Below the pieces are notes generated by a model. It was not told where the DNA came from. It was given only the letters and a program-made list of their open reading frames with translations, and did not search any database. Below, one piece after another: positions 62,895 to 64,000 of a stretch of 64,000 nt of DNA (positions are counted from its first letter, which is position 1; each line of letters opens with the position of its first letter). Source of the stretch: CAXBCP01 sp047638395 (lineage in GTDB: Bacteria; Pseudomonadota; Alphaproteobacteria; MPNO01; UBA830); contig JBLIMV010000001.1 in assembly GCA_047638395.1 (NCBI GenBank), positions 186,001 to 250,000 of the forward strand. Direction: 5' to 3'. Position numbers and translations under genes: made by a program.

Positions 62895-63661
62895 TGGCCG
62901 TATATACCTCGGCGGGCCGCCCGGATTTCGTGCCTGCCTGCGCCATGGTGCTGGCCGCCGGTCTTGGCCTGCGCATGCGGCCGCTGACCCAGAACGTGCC
63001 GAAACCGCTTCTCGAAGTGGGTGGTGCTACCATGCTCGATCACGCACTCGACCGGCTCGAAGATGCGGGGGTGAGTGATGTGGTGGTCAATACCCATTGG
63101 CTGCCGGAGAAGATCGAAGCACATCTGGAACGCCGCGCGACACCGTCGATTGTGATCTCGCGCGAAGACGAGTTGCTGGAAACCGGCGGTGGCATTGCGA
63201 AAGCGCTGCCCCATCTGGGCGATGCGCCGTTTTATGCAGCGAATGCCGACATCGTCTGGCGCGATGGGCCGACCCAGGCACTGCATCGCCTGGCCGCCGC
63301 GTGGAATGACGGAGAAATGGACGCGCTTCTGTTGCTTGCATCGACGGTCCGTTCAACGGGCTATGACGGGCACGGAGATTTTCTGATGGATCCGGTCGGG
63401 TTGCTCGAGCGACGGCCTGAACGTGTCATCGCGCCTTATGTCTTTACCGGCGTTCAGATCCTGCACCCGCGTCTGTTTGCAGATGCGCCCGAAGGCGCCT
63501 TTTCGATGAACGTGCTCTACGACCGCGCGCTCGAAGCGGGTCGCCTGTTCGGGATCGTCCATGATGGCGACTGGTATCACGTCGGCACGCCGCCTGCGAT
63601 TGAGGAGGCGGATGCCGAAATTCTCGAACGCGAAGGCTCCCGCGTCCGTCTGTTGTTCTGA
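62894..63661 (+). CDS. murU: MurNAc-1-phosphate uridylyltransferase MurU
   Basis: 255 residues from ATG 62894 (overlapping the amgK stop). Nucleotidyltransferase motif AMVLAAGLGLRMRPLTQNVP, continuing KPLLEVGG, with DIVWRDG and the late GDWYHVGTP. Makes UDP-MurNAc from MurNAc-1-P directly after AmgK. The GlmU-type alternative is excluded by the lack of an acyltransferase domain. Confidence 0.87.
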   Translation: MAVYTSAGRPDFVPACAMVLAAGLGLRMRPLTQNVPKPLLEVGGATMLDHALDRLEDAGVSDVVVNTHWLPEKIEAHLERRATPSIVISREDELLETGGGIAKALPHLGDAPFYAANADIVWRDGPTQALHRLAAAWNDGEMDALLLLASTVRSTGYDGHGDFLMDPVGLLERRPERVIAPYVFTGVQILHPRLFADAPEGAFSMNVLYDRALEAGRLFGIVHDGDWYHVGTPPAIEEADAEILEREGSRVRLLF

Positions 63662-63673
63662 GGGGTCGCTGCA

Positions 63674-64000
63674 GTGTCTGGCGATCTACACAAAAGCGTC
63701 TATTCCATCGCCGCCGGGACGGCGTTCGTCGATGCGCTGGCGGTGGGTATTCTCGACCGCTTCGGTGGCGATCCGGCGGGGCTTGCCGATATCCGCGTCC
63801 TGTTGCCGACGCGCCGTGCCTGCCGGGCACTGGGGGAGGCGTTTTTGCGGGCGACCGATGGCAAGCCGGCATTGCTGCCGGCGATGACGCCAATCGGCGA
63901 TATAGATGAGGATGAGATAGGCTTCCTCGCGTCGGAGGAACCGGGCCTGTCGGGTATGGCCGAATTGCCGCCCGCGATGCCGGCATTGCGCCGTCAGTTA
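63674..64000 (+). CDS. addB: Double-strand break repair protein AddB (partial, N-terminus)
   Basis: 109 codons from GTG 63674 to the window edge, in frame throughout. SVYSIAAGTAFVDALAVGIL, IRVLLPTRRACRALGEAFLR and LPAMTPIGDIDEDEIGFL match the AddB N-terminus of Alphaproteobacteria. AddAB is the helicase-nuclease that processes double-strand ends for RecA. 12 bp after murU, the usual alphaproteobacterial order (murU-addB-addA). Confidence 0.85.
   Translation, partial: MSGDLHKSVYSIAAGTAFVDALAVGILDRFGGDPAGLADIRVLLPTRRACRALGEAFLRATDGKPALLPAMTPIGDIDEDEIGFLASEEPGLSGMAELPPAMPALRRQL

Overview
This is a GC-rich, gene-dense chromosomal window from an alphaproteobacterium, most likely a Rhodospirillales-type lineage. 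The main evidence is order and content: diheme cytochrome c / kdsB / pheA / nudC / SRP RNA / dnaX / ybaB / recR; a ccm cytochrome c maturation cluster divergent from acnA; pckA beside chvI-chvG-hprK-rapZ-EIIA-ptsH; and divL-tsaE-amgK-murU-addB. No rRNA, tRNA, CRISPR array, prophage or insertion sequence is visible. Most of the window is housekeeping chromosome with short accessory segments.

Layout. 1-9.1 kb: partial histidinol-phosphatase (hisN), a PAS_5 protein, a two-domain membrane-anchored cytochrome c, kdsB, pheA, a PEP-CTERM-type secreted protein, nudC, SRP RNA (ffs) and the dnaX-ybaB-recR operon. 9.2-18.3 kb: an accessory stretch with a FAD monooxygenase divergent from a MarR regulator across a palindromic operator, a DUF3500 protein, a second PEP-CTERM protein, and a phthalate-dioxygenase-like Rieske oxygenase divergent from a dihydrodiol-dehydrogenase-like Gfo/Idh/MocA gene that is coupled to a second MarR gene. 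A 28-bp-arm palindromic repeat family is scattered here. 18.3-26.6 kb: ccmABCDEFGHI on the minus strand, interrupted by a lipocalin-like gene between ccmB and ccmC. 26.7-36 kb: a candidate small RNA, acnA, a DUF1223 protein, a group-D-type flavin hydroxylase, two tandem EamA transporters, a quinone oxidoreductase, a 58-aa membrane peptide and a PPOX-fold protein. 36.1-45 kb: polA, a chemoreceptor and an Fbp-type ferric iron uptake system next to a PadR-like regulator with Fur-like boxes. 45.1-53 kb: pckA, a HugZ-like protein, a periplasmic rhodanese and the ChvI-ChvG / HprK / RapZ / EIIA / HPr regulatory operon. 53-57 kb: a TauT/NitT-type ABC importer with two permeases and a VOC protein. 57-64 kb: ahcY, divL, tsaE, amgK, murU and the start of addB.

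How genes work together. The ccm cluster matures c-type cytochromes such as the diheme protein at 1-2 kb. ChvG-ChvI and the HprK/HPr/EIIA branch are the usual alphaproteobacterial link between envelope sensing, carbon state and gluconeogenesis (pckA). AmgK-MurU salvages MurNAc. DivL (tyrosine in place of the H-box histidine) belongs to the CckA-ChpT-CtrA cell-cycle pathway, and a perfect CtrA-type site lies directly upstream of it.

Most unusual observations: (1) PolA carries a second copy of a polymerase-domain thumb segment inserted just after its 5'-nuclease domain; (2) at least five unrelated genes carry in-frame 15-bp tandem repeats encoding pentapeptides; (3) recR has no ATG/GTG/TTG at the expected place and appears to start at ATT; (4) a perfect TTAA-N7-TTAACC site straddles the ahcY stop codon upstream of divL; (5) a three-hairpin candidate sRNA lies between ccmA and acnA. 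I found no clear multi-gene system that looks wholly undescribed.
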